Positions 18,435 to 29,076 of a stretch of 64,000 nucleotides of DNA are shown piece after piece. Both the position numbers and the translations under genes were made by a program. Every line of letters begins with the position of its first letter. Positions within the stretch are counted from its first letter, which is position 1. Below the pieces are notes generated by a model, which searched no databases, was not told the DNA's origin, and saw nothing but the letters and a program-made list of their open reading frames with translations. This DNA is from Salinicola endophyticus (GTDB lineage: Bacteria; Pseudomonadota; Gammaproteobacteria; Pseudomonadales; Halomonadaceae): NCBI RefSeq assembly GCF_040536835.1, contig NZ_CP159578.1, positions 2,294,001 through 2,358,000 on the forward strand, written 5' to 3'.

Positions 18435-20518
18435 CAGCCGTTACCACCGATGGTAGCGGTGACTCGCAGCGTGCGGTCGTCGGGAATCTCCGCCTGAGAG
18501 AGCACCACCAGCGACTTGATCTGCCGCCGCAGGAAACGCGCCAAAAGCGCCCGTAGGCCGTGCTGGACCACCAGCACCGCAGGTTCGTCACGACTCTGCT
18601 GGCGCTCGACTGCAGCGGCGGCCTGCTTCATCAGGGTATCGGCCAATCCCGGCTCGAGTGCCCCACCGTTGTTGAGTGCCTGGGTCAGCACCTGCTCGAG
18701 GCGCGGCTCGAGCCCGATGACATGCATCGGCTCGTGCCCGGGGAACCACTGCTGGGTGATGGCACGGCCCAGCGCCACGCGAACAATGGCGGTGAGTTCG
18801 TTGGCGTCGGTCTGCTGCGGCGCGAATTCGGCGAGCACGTCGAGGATGGTGTGCATATCGCGAATCGGCACGTCTTCGGCGAGCAGGTTCTGCAGGATAC
18901 GCTGCACCGTGGTGAGCGGAACGAGCTTGGGCACCACGTCCTCGACCAGCGACTTCTGCTGCTCGGAGACCTTGTCCAGCAGCTGCTGCACCTCCGCGCG
19001 GCCGAGCATGTCATCGGCGTGCTCGTGCAGCAGGTGGTTGAGATGGGTCGCCACCACGGTGCTGGCATCGACCACCGTGTAGCCGTAGATCTGCGCGCGC
19101 TCGCGCTGGGCGGTATCGATCCAGTAGGCCTTGAGACCGAACGCCGGGTCCTCGGTCTCGACGCCGTCGATCGCCCCGGAGACCTGGCCCGGGTCGATCG
19201 CCAGCCAGCGTCCGGGGAACGCCTCGGCACGCCCGATCTCGACCCCCTTGAGAGTGATCACATAGGTATTGGGGCTGAGCTCGAGGTTGTCGCGGATATG
19301 CACCACCGAGGGCAGGAAACCGACGTCCTGGGCGAACTTCTTGCGCACGCTCTTGATCCGTCCCAGCAGCTCGCCCTGCTGGCGCTGGTCGACCAGCGGA
19401 ATCAGCCGGTGCCCCACTTCGAGTCCCAGGGTATCGACCAGTTGCACATCGTCCCAACTCGCCTCGGGCGTCTCCTGCACCGCGGCGGGCGCCTTCTCCT
19501 CCACGCGCTGCGCCGCCTGCTGCTGATTCTGGCGCGACAGCCACCAGCCGAGACCGCCGAGGGCGATCGCGAATAGCAGGAAGACCAGGTTGGGCATGCC
19601 GGGGATGACCCCGAGCAGCGTCATCACGCCGGCGGCGAGGTACATGACCCGCGGATTGTTGAACAGCTGGCTGAGCAGCTGCTGACCGACGTCCTGGTCG
19701 GTGTTGACGCGGGAGACCGTGACACCCGCCGCGGTGGAGATGACCAGCGCCGGGATCTGCGCCACCAGGCCGTCACCCACGGTGAGCAGCGTATAGGTCT
19801 TGGCCGCTTCGGCGAACGGCATGCCGTGCTGGCCGATCCCGATCATCAGCCCGCCGATCAGGTTGATCACCATGATCAAGAGCCCCGCCATGGCGTCACC
19901 GCGCACGAACTTACTGGCACCATCCATGGAGCCGTAGAACTCGGACTCCTGGTTGAGTTCGCTGCGCCGCCGACGCGCGTCCTCTTCACCGATCAGGCCG
20001 GCGTTGAGATCGGCGTCGATCGCCATCTGCTTGCCCGGCATGGAATCCAGGGTGAAACGCGCGCCGACCTCGGCGATACGCCCGGCCCCCTTGGTGATGA
20101 CCATGAAGTTGATCACCACCAGAATCAGGAACACCACCAGACCCACGGCGAAGTTGCCGCCGATCAGGAATTCACCGAAGGCCTCGATCACCTTGCCTGC
20201 GGCGTCTCCCCCTTCGTGCCCGTCCATGAGGACCACCCGGGTCGAGGCCACGTTGAGTGACAGTCGCAGCAGGGTCGAGAACAGCAGCACCGCGGGAAAG
20301 GCCGCGAAGTCGAGCGGCTTCTCGGTGAACATGCTGACCAGCAGCACCATGATCGAGAGCGCAATATTGAAGGTGAAGAAGAGATCGAGCGCGAACGGCG
20401 GCAGCGGCAGGATCATCATGCTCAGAATCATGATGATCAGCACCGGGCCGGCCAGCAGCTTCAACTGTGAGCTGCCGGCCATCTGCTGCCGGCCGAACCA
20501 CTGGGTCAGCGCGTTCAT
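18434..20518 (-). CDS. flhA: Flagellar export gate protein FlhA
   Basis: A 694-residue component of the type III export gate: eight N-terminal hydrophobic segments (to about residue 320) and a large cytoplasmic domain that docks substrate-chaperone complexes. The family signature around RFTLDSMPGKQMAIDADLN (about 150-170) is present, as is the conserved FPAVLLFSTLLRLSLNVASTR segment. It uses the proton motive force to export rod, hook and filament proteins. Its ATG overlaps the flhB stop as ATGA and its stop overlaps flhE. Confidence 0.97.
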   Translation of the reverse strand: MNALTQWFGRQQMAGSSQLKLLAGPVLIIMILSMMILPLPPFALDLFFTFNIALSIMVLLVSMFTEKPLDFAAFPAVLLFSTLLRLSLNVASTRVVLMDGHEGGDAAGKVIEAFGEFLIGGNFAVGLVVFLILVVINFMVITKGAGRIAEVGARFTLDSMPGKQMAIDADLNAGLIGEEDARRRRSELNQESEFYGSMDGASKFVRGDAMAGLLIMVINLIGGLMIGIGQHGMPFAEAAKTYTLLTVGDGLVAQIPALVISTAAGVTVSRVNTDQDVGQQLLSQLFNNPRVMYLAAGVMTLLGVIPGMPNLVFLLFAIALGGLGWWLSRQNQQQAAQRVEEKAPAAVQETPEASWDDVQLVDTLGLEVGHRLIPLVDQRQQGELLGRIKSVRKKFAQDVGFLPSVVHIRDNLELSPNTYVITLKGVEIGRAEAFPGRWLAIDPGQVSGAIDGVETEDPAFGLKAYWIDTAQRERAQIYGYTVVDASTVVATHLNHLLHEHADDMLGRAEVQQLLDKVSEQQKSLVEDVVPKLVPLTTVQRILQNLLAEDVPIRDMHTILDVLAEFAPQQTDANELTAIVRVALGRAITQQWFPGHEPMHVIGLEPRLEQVLTQALNNGGALEPGLADTLMKQAAAAVERQQSRDEPAVLVVQHGLRALLARFLRRQIKSLVVLSQAEIPDDRTLRVTATIGGNG

Positions 20519-21684
20519 TCACCCTCCTTGGGGATATCGGTACCGTCACCGCGATCGTCGAGACTCGGCGGGACGGGAAGATCGTGCGGCGTCGGCGGCG
20601 TCTCGCCCCCTTCGCTCGCTACCTGTTTGAGCCGGAAGGCCCAGGCCAGCACCTCGGCAACCGCGGTATACAGATCGGCCGGAATCTCGTGGTCGAGATC
20701 GACGTGGCGATAGAGCGCCCGCGCCAGCGGCGGTGCCTCCAGTCGGGGAATGCCGTGCTCGTCGCCCAGCTCGCGGATGCGTGCGGCGACTGCGTCAGCG
20801 CCCTTCGCCACCACCCGGGGCGCGGCCATCGACGTCTGCTCGTAGCTCAGCGCCACGGCGTAGTGGGTCGGGTTGGTGACGATCACGTCGGCAGCGGGCA
20901 CCTTGCTCATCATGCGTCGGCGCGCCATCGCCTGCTGCTGCGAACGAATGCGCCCCTTGACGTGGGGGTCGCCCTCGCTCTCCTTGTGCTCCTGCCGGAT
21001 ATCTTCACGGCTCATGCGCAACTTCTTGTGGTGGCTCCAGATCTGATAGGGCACATCGATCAGGATCACCACGATCATCGAGGCGACGATCAAGCCACAG
21101 CCGATCGCCGCGATGCGCATCGCCGTGGCCAGCGCCTGCTGTATCGGCAGCTCCATCAGTCCGAGCAGGCTACCCTTGTGCGACCACAGATAGTAGACGC
21201 CGACCCCGCCGACCAGCGCCGACTTGGCGATCGCCTTGGCCAGCTCGGCCAGCGCCTGGGTCGAGAACATGCGCTTCAACCCCTTGAGCGGGTTGAGCTT
21301 GCTGAGCTGCGGCGCCATCGACTTGGCCGACATCAGCCAGCCACCGAGCAGCGTGTGGCCGAGCACCGCCGCCACCGCAAACAGCAAAAACAGCGGCAGC
21401 AGCACGATCAGGGTGCTCTGGCCCAGGCTCCAGACGTGGCTGAGCGTGCGCGAGGTGTCGAAGATCATGCCGCGATCGAACATGAACGACTGTTCCATCA
21501 CCATGCCCAGGTCGTCGTACAGGCTATGCCCCATGAGCCACAGTCCGCCGACACCGCAGACCAGCAGCAGGAAGGTGGCGAGCTCACGCGAGCGTGCGAC
21601 CTGCCCCTCCTCGCGCGCCTTCTGCAGGCGTCGAGGTGTCGCTGGTTCGGTCTTTTCCTGATCGCTGTCGTTCTGCTCGGCCAA
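20515..21684 (-). CDS. flhB: Flagellar export apparatus switch protein FlhB
   Basis: A 389-residue protein with four hydrophobic helices after an acidic EKTEPATPRRLQKAREEGQV start, and a cytoplasmic domain with the self-cleaving NPTH motif (VIVTNPTHYAVAL, about residue 275). Cleavage after Asn switches export from hook to filament substrates. The start is TTG at 21684, preceded by GGCGGAG at 5 nt; no nearby ATG fits the family N-terminus. A terminator-like hairpin separates it from cheZ, so it probably has its own promoter in the 251-bp gap upstream, though no clear sigma-28 site is visible there. Confidence 0.95.
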   Translation of the reverse strand: MAEQNDSDQEKTEPATPRRLQKAREEGQVARSRELATFLLLVCGVGGLWLMGHSLYDDLGMVMEQSFMFDRGMIFDTSRTLSHVWSLGQSTLIVLLPLFLLFAVAAVLGHTLLGGWLMSAKSMAPQLSKLNPLKGLKRMFSTQALAELAKAIAKSALVGGVGVYYLWSHKGSLLGLMELPIQQALATAMRIAAIGCGLIVASMIVVILIDVPYQIWSHHKKLRMSREDIRQEHKESEGDPHVKGRIRSQQQAMARRRMMSKVPAADVIVTNPTHYAVALSYEQTSMAAPRVVAKGADAVAARIRELGDEHGIPRLEAPPLARALYRHVDLDHEIPADLYTAVAEVLAWAFRLKQVASEGGETPPTPHDLPVPPSLDDRGDGTDIPKEGE

Positions 21685-21903
21685 GCGGACTCCGCCACAG
21701 TGAGGCGCATCATCGCGTGGACGACATTTTGCGTGGCGGCGGGGAAAGTCAAAGGCGGAAATAGCACGCCCAAGTGGCGGCTATTTGTCGCGCGACTACG
21801 GCGCACCGGCCGAGGCCCTGTCCAGGGCCGCGGCATGGGAACTCAGCAGGGAGAAGCTGCCCGATCAAGCACTATCGACAGAGCGGCCTGCAGAGAAAGA
21901 GAG

Positions 21904-21930
21904 TGCCGCGTCCCAGCCGGGGACGCGGCA
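21904..21930 (-). terminator. Terminator-like hairpin after cheZ
   Basis: Arms tgccgcgtccc (21904-21914) and gggacgcggca (21920-21930) form a perfect 11-bp stem with a 5-nt loop, starting 5 bp after the cheZ stop. The following minus-strand sequence is CTCTTTCTC, only a weak T-tract. Confidence 0.65.
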
Positions 21931-21935
21931 TCGGT

Positions 21936-22595
21936 TCAGAAGCCGAGACTGTCGAGCAGGTCGTCGACCTGATCCTGATTGCTCACCACGTCGGCGGCCT
22001 GGGGGTTGATCTGGGGGCCGTTAAGCAGCGAATTCGACTGCTTGGCTGCGACGGTCGCCGAGAGCTCGCGCCGCTCGGCACTGTCCGGGGCGTTGTCGAT
22101 CAGCACCTGCAGCAACTGCTGTTCGATCTCGCGGATGACGTCCATCATCTTCTTGATCACCTGACCGGTGAGATCCTGGAAGTCCTGGGCCATCATGATC
22201 TCGAGCAGCTGCGCATTGGTGGCGCTGGTCTGCTTGGGTACTGCCTGCAGGTAGCTGCGGGTGTCGGTGACCAGCGCCTTGGCCTCGTCGAGCTCCTTGG
22301 GCTCGGCGAACCAGGCGTCCCAACGTTTGTCGAGCGCCAGCGCTTCGCTCTCCAGCGAGTTCTGGATCGGCTGAGCCTGGTCGATGGCGTTGAGCGCCCG
22401 CTCGGCGGCCTGCTCGGTCATCGAAGCGACGTAACTCAGGCGGTCGCGAGCATCGGGAATCGCCTGGGCCGCGCGCTCGACCTCCTTGTCCAGGCCCAGC
22501 TCGCGCATGTTGTCGCGCAGCATGCGCGTGAGATGGCCGATGCGACGAATCAGGTCGTCGGGAGCCGCCGTCTCTTGAGGGTTGGCACCGCTCAT
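21936..22595 (-). CDS. cheZ: Chemotaxis phosphatase CheZ
   Basis: A 219-residue all-helical protein that dephosphorylates CheY-P and so ends the tumble signal. The active-site helix is visible as [18 protein letters not shown], containing the conserved Gln that positions water and the acidic residues around it. The extreme C-terminus [12 protein letters not shown] is the amphipathic CheY-binding helix after a flexible linker. AGGAGG lies 8 nt before the ATG. It is directly downstream of cheY (19 bp), as in enteric bacteria. Confidence 0.96.
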   Translation of the reverse strand: MSGANPQETAAPDDLIRRIGHLTRMLRDNMRELGLDKEVERAAQAIPDARDRLSYVASMTEQAAERALNAIDQAQPIQNSLESEALALDKRWDAWFAEPKELDEAKALVTDTRSYLQAVPKQTSATNAQLLEIMMAQDFQDLTGQVIKKMMDVIREIEQQLLQVLIDNAPDSAERRELSATVAAKQSNSLLNGPQINPQAADVVSNQDQVDDLLDSLGF

Positions 22596-22614
22596 GATCT
22601 ACCCTCCTGTGGCG

Positions 22615-23004
22615 TCATTTGCCCAGTTTTTCGAAAATTTTGTTGAGCTTCTCTTCCAGCGTGGCAGCCGTGAACGGCTTGACGACGTAGCCGTTGGCGC
22701 CGGCCTGGGCCGCCGCAATGATGTTCTCTTTCTTGGCTTCTGCCGTGACCATCAGGACCGGCAGTGACGACAGCGCCGGATCCTGGCGGATCTCCTTGAG
22801 CATCTCGAGACCGTCCAGATTGGGCATGTTCCAGTCCGAGACCACGAACTCGAACCCGCCGGCGCGCAGCTTGGTCAGCGCTTCCTGACCATCTTCCGCC
22901 TCTTCGACGTTCTCGAACCCGAGCTCTTTGAGCAGGCTGCGCACGATTCGTCGCATGGTCGGGAAGTCATCCACGACCAGAATGCTCATGTTCTTGTCAG
23001 CCAT
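22615..23004 (-). CDS. cheY: Chemotaxis response regulator CheY
   Basis: A 129-residue single receiver domain. All key residues sit at the E. coli positions: Asp12, Asp13, the phospho-acceptor Asp57 (VVSDWNMP), Thr87 and Lys109 (VVKPF). CheY-P binds the flagellar switch to reverse rotation. GAGGAAA precedes the ATG. It is separated from cheB by 67 bp that contain an exact consensus sigma-28 promoter, so cheY and cheZ can be transcribed independently of the genes above. Confidence 0.98.
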   Translation of the reverse strand: MADKNMSILVVDDFPTMRRIVRSLLKELGFENVEEAEDGQEALTKLRAGGFEFVVSDWNMPNLDGLEMLKEIRQDPALSSLPVLMVTAEAKKENIIAAAQAGANGYVVKPFTAATLEEKLNKIFEKLGK

Positions 23005-23034
23005 CGTCTTTCCTCAATCCTTGTCAATACGCGG

Positions 23035-23061
23035 GCGGTTGCCCTGATTATCGGCAACCGC
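23035..23061. other. Hairpin in the cheB-cheY gap
   Basis: Arms gcggttgcc (23035-23043) and ggcaaccgc (23053-23061) form a 9-bp stem with a 9-nt loop. The -10 element of the cheY promoter falls in the loop and one arm. It could attenuate transcription coming from cheB. Confidence 0.45.
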
Positions 23062-23074
23062 GCCGTCAGCTTTA
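23048..23074 (-). promoter_or_regulatory. Sigma-28 promoter of cheY-cheZ
   Basis: Read on the minus strand: TAAA (23074-23071), 15 nt, then GCCGATAA (23055-23048). Both boxes match the consensus exactly. The TAAA includes the cheB stop codon, and the site is 44 bp before the cheY ATG. Confidence 0.85.
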
Positions 23075-24136
23075 CACTCGCTGTGCGCGACCGGAAGCGT
23101 GCATCTGCTGTACCAGATGGCGCGCGATATCCGGCAGCGACACGATCTCTTCGGCGCCCCCCAGGGCTATCGCCTCTTTGGGCATGCCGAACACCACGCA
23201 GCTGGCCTCGTCCTGGGCCACGGTGTGCGACCCAGCCTGGCGCATCTTGAGCAGACCGGCAGCACCGTCCTTGCCCATGCCGGTGAGAATCACCCCGACC
23301 GCGTTACGGCCGGCGCAGCTGGCCGCCGAGTCGAACAGCACATCGACCGAGGGCCGATGGCGATTGACCGGCGCGGTGTCGTCCAGCGCGATCACGTAGT
23401 TGGCCCCGGAGCGTGCCAGGCGCATGTGCCAGTCGCCGGGCGCGATGTAGACGTGCCCGGGTAGCACACGCTCGCCTTGCTCGGCCTCCTTGACCGTGAC
23501 CCGGCACAGGCGGTCGAGGCGCTCGGCGAACGAGCGCGTGAAACCGCTCGGCATGTGCTGGGTCACCAGAATCGCCGGGCTGTTGGCGGGCAGCGGCTCG
23601 AGCACCTGACGAATCGCCTCGGTACCGCCGGTGGAAGCGCCGATGATGATCAACTTCTCGCTCGACAGCATCGGCGCCTTGAGCGCCTCGCGGGGCACCG
23701 CCGGCGTCGCCGTCTCGGGCTGACGACGCGGCCGCGCCTGCGCCGCAGCGCGCACCTTGTCGGCGATCATGTCGGCATACTCGAGCATGCCTTCGCGAAT
23801 GCCCACCTCGGGCTTGGCGACGAAATCGACCGCCCCCAGCTCCAGCGCCCGCAGGGTGATCTCGGAGCCGCGCTGGGTCAGCGAGGAGACCATCAGCACC
23901 GGCATGGGGCGCAGGCGCATCAGGCGTTCGAGGAAGTCGAGCCCATCCATTCGCGGCATCTCGACGTCCAGGGTCAGCACATCCGGGTTGTGGCGCTTGA
24001 TCAGATCCCGCGCCACCAGCGGATCGGGCGCGGTGGCCACGACCTCCATATCCGGCTGCGACTCGATGATCTTGGTCATCAGATCGCGAATCAGCGCCGA
24101 GTCGTCGACGCACAGTACCTTGATCCGAGGTTTCAT
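23072..24136 (-). CDS. cheB: Protein-glutamate methylesterase/deamidase CheB
   Basis: A 354-residue adaptation enzyme: an N-terminal receiver domain ([14 protein letters not shown], phospho-acceptor Asp in [12 protein letters not shown]) joined by a linker to a methylesterase domain from about residue 160. The catalytic triad is readable: Ser in [12 protein letters not shown], His in VTQHMPSGF and Asp in [10 protein letters not shown]. CheB-P removes methyl groups from receptors. Its ATG overlaps the cheR stop as ATGA. Its stop codon forms part of the cheY promoter. Confidence 0.97.
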   Translation of the reverse strand: MKPRIKVLCVDDSALIRDLMTKIIESQPDMEVVATAPDPLVARDLIKRHNPDVLTLDVEMPRMDGLDFLERLMRLRPMPVLMVSSLTQRGSEITLRALELGAVDFVAKPEVGIREGMLEYADMIADKVRAAAQARPRRQPETATPAVPREALKAPMLSSEKLIIIGASTGGTEAIRQVLEPLPANSPAILVTQHMPSGFTRSFAERLDRLCRVTVKEAEQGERVLPGHVYIAPGDWHMRLARSGANYVIALDDTAPVNRHRPSVDVLFDSAASCAGRNAVGVILTGMGKDGAAGLLKMRQAGSHTVAQDEASCVVFGMPKEAIALGGAEEIVSLPDIARHLVQQMHASGRAQRV

Positions 24137-25047
24137 GCTGAGCGCCCTCCTCGCGCGGCGCCGGCGACGGCATTCGCCGCCAGGGTATAGATGGTCTGAC
24201 CGCGCAGGCGGAACGTCTGATTCAGAAACGAAAAGTTCTCGGAGTGACCGGCGAACAGCAGACCATCCGGCTTCATCTGCGAGGCGAAGCGACGCAGGAT
24301 CGCCGACTGGGTCTCCTTGTCGAAATAGATCATCACGTTACGACAGAAAATGATGTCGAAAGGTGCGTTCAGCGACCACTTGTCAGTGACCAGGTTGAGC
24401 GTGCGGAAATCGATCATCGATGCGAGTTCCGGCCGCACCCGCGCCTTGCCCGCACGCGCGCCGCTGCCACGCTGGAAGAAGCGCCGACAGCGCGCCTCAC
24501 CCAGCTTTTCCACCGCCTCCAGCGGATAAATGCCCTGGCGCGCAGTATTGAGCGCTTCGGTGTCGATGTCGGTGGCCAGGATCTTGACCTGCGACGCCGC
24601 CGAACCCAGCGCTTCCTGCACGGTCATCGCCAGCGAGTAGGGTTCCTCGCCAGTCGAGGCGCCGGCACACCAGATCTTGATGCTGGGGCCGCGGCGCTTG
24701 ATCTCCTCCGCCAGCACCGGGAAGTGGTGAGCCTCACGGAAGAAGGCAGTGAGATTGGTCGTCAGCGCGTTGGTGAACGCCTCCCACTCGTCGGAGTCCG
24801 GTCGAGCGTCGAGGTGCGCCAGGTAGTCGCCGAAGCGGGTCATGCCATGTAGCCTCAAGCGCTTGGCCAGACGGCTATAGACCATCTCGCGCTTGTTGTC
24901 GGCCATGACGATACCCGCGCGCCGGTAGATCAACGCCCGCACCCGCTCGAAGTCGCGCACGGTGAAATCGAGATCGCGAGAGAAGCTCGCCGGGGCATCG
25001 GCTGCTTCCGAATTGGCAGCAGCAAACATGGTCTGATCGTTTTTCAA
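24133..25047 (-). CDS. cheR: Chemotaxis protein methyltransferase CheR
   Basis: About 304 residues. It transfers methyl groups from S-adenosylmethionine to receptor glutamates. The N-terminal helical domain contains [25 protein letters not shown], followed by the SAM-binding fold with [34 protein letters not shown] and [13 protein letters not shown]. The start is uncertain: TTG at 25047 overlaps the receptor stop as TTGA and has GGGAGG 4 nt upstream, so it is preferred; ATG at 25029 and GTG at 25059 are alternatives. Overlap with the receptor gene couples enzyme and substrate. Confidence 0.95.
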   Translation of the reverse strand: MKNDQTMFAAANSEAADAPASFSRDLDFTVRDFERVRALIYRRAGIVMADNKREMVYSRLAKRLRLHGMTRFGDYLAHLDARPDSDEWEAFTNALTTNLTAFFREAHHFPVLAEEIKRRGPSIKIWCAGASTGEEPYSLAMTVQEALGSAASQVKILATDIDTEALNTARQGIYPLEAVEKLGEARCRRFFQRGSGARAGKARVRPELASMIDFRTLNLVTDKWSLNAPFDIIFCRNVMIYFDKETQSAILRRFASQMKPDGLLFAGHSENFSFLNQTFRLRGQTIYTLAANAVAGAARGGRSA

Positions 25048-27215
25048 AATGCCTCCCACTCCCCTGCATCGTTACCGCCGGCCGGGCGTGCCCGGGACTT
25101 GTCGCTCGATACCAACGCCGGGGCAGCACGTTTCGACGCTGCCTGGTTAGGCGCCAGGCGCGGCTCTCGGCCACCACCGGGCACCCGCTCTTTACCACTT
25201 CCGGCAAGCCGGAATACCGCAATGGAGCGTGCCAGGCTGTCGACGCTGGTGCGCAGCTCCACCGCGGACGCCGCGCTGGTTTGCACGCGCTGGGCGTTCT
25301 GCTGTGTCACCTCGTCCATCTGTGCCACCGCCTGACTGATCTGCTGAATTCCGCTGGTCTGCTCTTCGGAGGCGGCCGATATCTCGCTGATGATGTCATT
25401 GACTCGGGTCACCGCATCGACGACCTCTCCGATCGCGCCTTCGGCCTCGCGTACCAGATCCGCGCCGTGCCCGACTTCATTGTTCGAGCTGTCGATCAGG
25501 GTGCGAATCTCCTTGGCCGCGTCGGCGCTGCGGCTGGCCAGACTGCGCACTTCACCGGCCACCACCGCAAAGCCGCGCCCTTGCTCCCCGGCTCGCGCCG
25601 CCTCGACCGAGGCGTTGAGCGCCAGGATATTGGTCTGGAAGGCGATCGAGTCGATCAAGCCAACGATATCCCCGACCTTGCGCGAGCTATCGGTGATCCG
25701 CCCCATGGTGTCGACCACCTGCCCCATGACTTCGCCACTGCGTCTGACCGTGTCGGCCGCGCCCCCCGCCAGCTGGCTCGCCTGGCGCGCATTGTCAGCA
25801 TTCTGCTTCACCGTCGCGGTCATCTGCTCCATGCTGCTCGCCGTCTCCGCCAGGGAGGCGGCCTGCTGCTCGGTACGCGTGGACAGATCCTCGTTGCCCT
25901 GGGCGATATCCTGGGTCGCCGGACGCACCACCGCCACATTGGCATCGACATCACCGACGATGGTTCCCAGGCTCTGGCGCATGCCATTGAGCGCGATGAT
26001 CAACTGCCCCAGTTCATCCTTGCGCCGCTGGTTCAGCTCGGCGCCGAGGTTGCCGGAAGCGATCTGACGGGTGAAGTCGAGTGCCTCGCGCACGGGTCTG
26101 AGCGCAGCGCGGATCGTCGACGCACCGATGATCAACAGCACCAAGGCACCAGCTAACAGCAGACCGATCAACACCATCAGGGCCCGATGCTGAGCCGCTT
26201 CGGCGGTCGCGACCATCTCCTGAGCGCTGCTGCGCTTGGCTTTCACCAGCGCGTTGAGATCGGCGCTGCTCTTGTCGCTGTCCGCCTGCAGGACATCGTT
26301 GAAGGCAACGTAGGACTGGTAGAAATCGCCGCCCTCCAGCGCCTTCATCACCGCGCCCAGACCCTGCTCCCGATAGCGCTGCAGATCGGCAGCGAACGTC
26401 TCGGCCGCGGGAGTGTGATTCTCCGGGCGACCTTCATAGTAGGCCTGCCAGGTGGATTGCAATTCGCCGATCAAGGCATCGACTTGGGTTTTGACCGGTG
26501 CCAGATCGGCGGCCATGGGATTACTGACCGGTTTTGACACCAGGTCGCGCCCCTTCGACATCAACTGATCGATCTTCTGCAGACGCGCCAGATCGCCCAT
26601 ACCCTCCTCGGCGAGCGTATGCAAGCGCTCGCCGCTGGCATTGAGCGCATAGACCGCGACCCCTCCACTGGCCACCAGAATCAAGAGCGCAAACAACATC
26701 ATCGCGATCAGACGACCCTTGAGCGAGCCCAGATTGAAACGTCCGAGGGCCGCCAACACACCACGCCGTTGCAGACGCCCCTGCTGCAGGCGGTAGCCGC
26801 GACCACGGCCGGCGAGCATGCGCGGATAGACCGCCTCGGCGAGCTTGCGCTCCTCGTCGCTGGGCTTGACGCGCACCGAGGTGTAACCAACCACTTCTCC
26901 GCCATCGATGATCGGCGTCACCGTCGACTGCACCCAGTAGAAACTGCCGTCCTTACAACGGTTCTTGATCACCCCGGTCCAGGCCTTGCCCTGCTTCAGG
27001 GTCTGCCACAGATCGGCGAAGGCTGCCGGCGGCATGTCGGGATGGCGCACGATGTTGTGCGGCTCCCCGAGCAGCTCCTCGTAGCCAAAACCGCTGACAC
27101 TGACGAAGGCCGGATTGGCATAGGTGATCCGACTATCGAGATCGGTGCGCGAAATCAAATAGGCGTCGTCGTCCAGCGGGACTTCCCGGTCGATCACGGG
27201 TTGGTTGTTTCGCAT
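25044..27215 (-). CDS. PAS-containing methyl-accepting chemotaxis protein with C-terminal CheR/CheB tether
   Basis: A 723-residue receptor. An N-terminal PAS domain (about 15-115: [34 protein letters not shown]) resembles Aer. A membrane helix lies near residue 175 and a second near 345, flanking an extracytoplasmic helical segment, then HAMP and the signalling domain with the hairpin tip [32 protein letters not shown]. The chain ends in a flexible tail closing with EWEAF, which fits the xWxxF pentapeptide that tethers CheR and CheB. The last codons overlap cheR. The PAS domain suggests redox or energy sensing, but a flavin ligand is not proven. Confidence 0.92.
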   Translation of the reverse strand: MRNNQPVIDREVPLDDDAYLISRTDLDSRITYANPAFVSVSGFGYEELLGEPHNIVRHPDMPPAAFADLWQTLKQGKAWTGVIKNRCKDGSFYWVQSTVTPIIDGGEVVGYTSVRVKPSDEERKLAEAVYPRMLAGRGRGYRLQQGRLQRRGVLAALGRFNLGSLKGRLIAMMLFALLILVASGGVAVYALNASGERLHTLAEEGMGDLARLQKIDQLMSKGRDLVSKPVSNPMAADLAPVKTQVDALIGELQSTWQAYYEGRPENHTPAAETFAADLQRYREQGLGAVMKALEGGDFYQSYVAFNDVLQADSDKSSADLNALVKAKRSSAQEMVATAEAAQHRALMVLIGLLLAGALVLLIIGASTIRAALRPVREALDFTRQIASGNLGAELNQRRKDELGQLIIALNGMRQSLGTIVGDVDANVAVVRPATQDIAQGNEDLSTRTEQQAASLAETASSMEQMTATVKQNADNARQASQLAGGAADTVRRSGEVMGQVVDTMGRITDSSRKVGDIVGLIDSIAFQTNILALNASVEAARAGEQGRGFAVVAGEVRSLASRSADAAKEIRTLIDSSNNEVGHGADLVREAEGAIGEVVDAVTRVNDIISEISAASEEQTSGIQQISQAVAQMDEVTQQNAQRVQTSAASAVELRTSVDSLARSIAVFRLAGSGKERVPGGGREPRLAPNQAASKRAAPALVSSDKSRARPAGGNDAGEWEAF

Positions 27216-27293
27216 GGCAGTTTCCCTGGTATTGTTTCGGGTACGGTAACGAGCTGATTACGCTTCCCGTACCCGCTTTATTAGTTGCTCTAG

Positions 27294-27320
27294 CTATCGG
27301 CGCACCGGGCCCGAACTTTA
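27294..27320 (-). promoter_or_regulatory. Sigma-28 promoter of the PAS-MCP gene
   Basis: Minus strand: TAAAGTT (27320-27314), with 15 nt between TAAA and GCCGATAG (27301-27294). It matches the FliA consensus except at the last base and lies about 80 bp before the ATG at 27215. It probably serves the receptor and the coupled cheR and cheB. Confidence 0.82.
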
Positions 27321-27342
27321 GTCTTGGCTACGGTGTCCTACC

Positions 27343-28977
27343 TCAGGCCGTGGCCGGCGCTGACGCCAGTCGAGCCCGCGCTGCGGGCTGCCGCCCGACC
27401 TGGAGATGGCTGTCAGGCGCATCGCTGGCCTGCACGCGATACTGCTCGAGCGCCGCTTCGAGGCGTTTGGCCTGCTCGACCAGGGACTGCGAGGCACTGG
27501 CGGTCTGCTGTACCAGGCTGGCGTTCTGACCGGTGACCTGATCGAGTTCGGAGATCGCCTGATTGACCTGTTCGATGCCACTACGCTGCTCGCGCGAGGC
27601 ACTTGCGATCTCGTCCATCAGGCCGCTGACACTGGATACCGACGCCACGATCTCTTCCATCGCCGCACCGACCTTGCCGACCAGGTCGACCCCAGTCTCC
27701 ACTTGTTCCCCGGCGGTACCGATCAGGCCGCGAATCTCGCGCGAGGCGTCGGCACTGCGGCTGGCCAGGTTACGTACTTCCTCGGCGACCACGGCAAAGC
27801 CGCGGCCCGCGGTACCCGCGCGCGCCGCCTCGACCGAGGCGTTGAGCGCCAGGATATTGGTCTGGAAAGCGATGTTGTCGATCATGTCGACGATCTCGGC
27901 CATGCGACGCGAACTCTCCTGGATCTTGGCCATGGTCGATTCGACATCATGCATCATGCTGCCGCCCTGCTGGGCCCGGTCGCGGGTCTGCGCCGCAGCC
28001 TGGGTCGCGGCATCGGCGTTGTCGGCGTTGTGACGCACGGTCTGGGTCAACTGCTCCATGCTCGAGGCGGTCTCGACGATCGCCGCCGACTGCTGGTCGG
28101 TACGCACCGCCAGATCCTGGTTACCGCTGGCGATCTGCCCTGCGCCCACGTTGACCCACTCGGCACTGGCGCGAACGTCGGCAAAGGTATCGTTGAGCCG
28201 TTGGCGCATGCCCTCGATGGCGTGCAGCAAGCTGCTGTCGTCGCCGGACTTGAGTGCCAGGGGCTGGGTGAAGTCTCCGTCGGCGATACGCTGGACGCGC
28301 TCCCGAGCGTGTCCCGGATCACCACCCAGACGCGACAGCACGTTACGAATGACCCAGGCCATGATCAGCGACAGCACGCCGCCGATGGCCAGGATCAGGC
28401 CGAGGTAGACCAGCAGGCCACGCATGATGATGGCGTCGATATCATCGACGTAGACCCCGGTGGCGATCTGCCAGTCCCACGCCGGGACGCGCATGACGTA
28501 GCTCAGCTTGTCGAACATCTTGTCGCCGCCGCTGCGCCGCGATACGTAGCGCACCAGGCCACCGCCCGGCTGCTGCCCCGCAGCGAGCATGTCGCGATAG
28601 AGATAGTTGCCGTTGGGGTCCTGGTAATCACGCATGCTACTGCCGGTATCGCGGCGCGGGTGATAGACGATATCGAGCTTGGAGTCGAAGACGAACAGAT
28701 AGCCATCGGCGCCGAAACTGAGATGAGAGAGATCGGCAATGGCGCGCGCCTCGGCCTCCTGCTTGCTCAATTTGCCCTGCTGCGCCTGATCGACGTAGCT
28801 GTCGACCAGCTGCTTGGCACTGCCGATGAAGTACTCGAGACTCTGGGTTCGCTGCTCGAAAAGATTGGCGCGCATGGAATAGAGTGACCATCCAGCGACC
28901 ATGATCAATCCGACCCACATCAGAATCAGGGTCGCCCACAGCTTGCGGCGCATGGTCCAATCACGAAGGTTCAACAT
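27343..28977 (-). CDS. Methyl-accepting chemotaxis protein with single Cache domain
   Basis: A 544-residue transmembrane receptor: a first membrane helix (about residues 11-33, [18 protein letters not shown]), a periplasmic sCache_2-type sensor (about 35-185, with [18 protein letters not shown] and [13 protein letters not shown]), a second helix near 190-215, HAMP, and the cytoplasmic signalling hairpin with [21 protein letters not shown]. Such sensors usually bind small organic acids; the ligand is unknown. No tether pentapeptide is present at the end (SAPATA). The ATG at 28977 was chosen because the preceding codons show no family similarity and contain part of the promoter region. Confidence 0.92.
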   Translation of the reverse strand: MLNLRDWTMRRKLWATLILMWVGLIMVAGWSLYSMRANLFEQRTQSLEYFIGSAKQLVDSYVDQAQQGKLSKQEAEARAIADLSHLSFGADGYLFVFDSKLDIVYHPRRDTGSSMRDYQDPNGNYLYRDMLAAGQQPGGGLVRYVSRRSGGDKMFDKLSYVMRVPAWDWQIATGVYVDDIDAIIMRGLLVYLGLILAIGGVLSLIMAWVIRNVLSRLGGDPGHARERVQRIADGDFTQPLALKSGDDSSLLHAIEGMRQRLNDTFADVRASAEWVNVGAGQIASGNQDLAVRTDQQSAAIVETASSMEQLTQTVRHNADNADAATQAAAQTRDRAQQGGSMMHDVESTMAKIQESSRRMAEIVDMIDNIAFQTNILALNASVEAARAGTAGRGFAVVAEEVRNLASRSADASREIRGLIGTAGEQVETGVDLVGKVGAAMEEIVASVSSVSGLMDEIASASREQRSGIEQVNQAISELDQVTGQNASLVQQTASASQSLVEQAKRLEAALEQYRVQASDAPDSHLQVGRQPAARARLASAPATA

Positions 28978-29076
28978 GTCATTACATTCCTGAAGGTTGG
29001 ATAGTGCCGCTAATCGATGCCTGCGTCGGCTATAACGTGAATCGCGTGACACCGCGCGGAATCGATAACTTTGGCT

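Noticed and set aside
18560-19576. 338-codon open frame antisense to flhA
   Set aside because: No family features and fully inside a well-supported gene; the same holds for the long antisense frames over glnS, lon and clpX.
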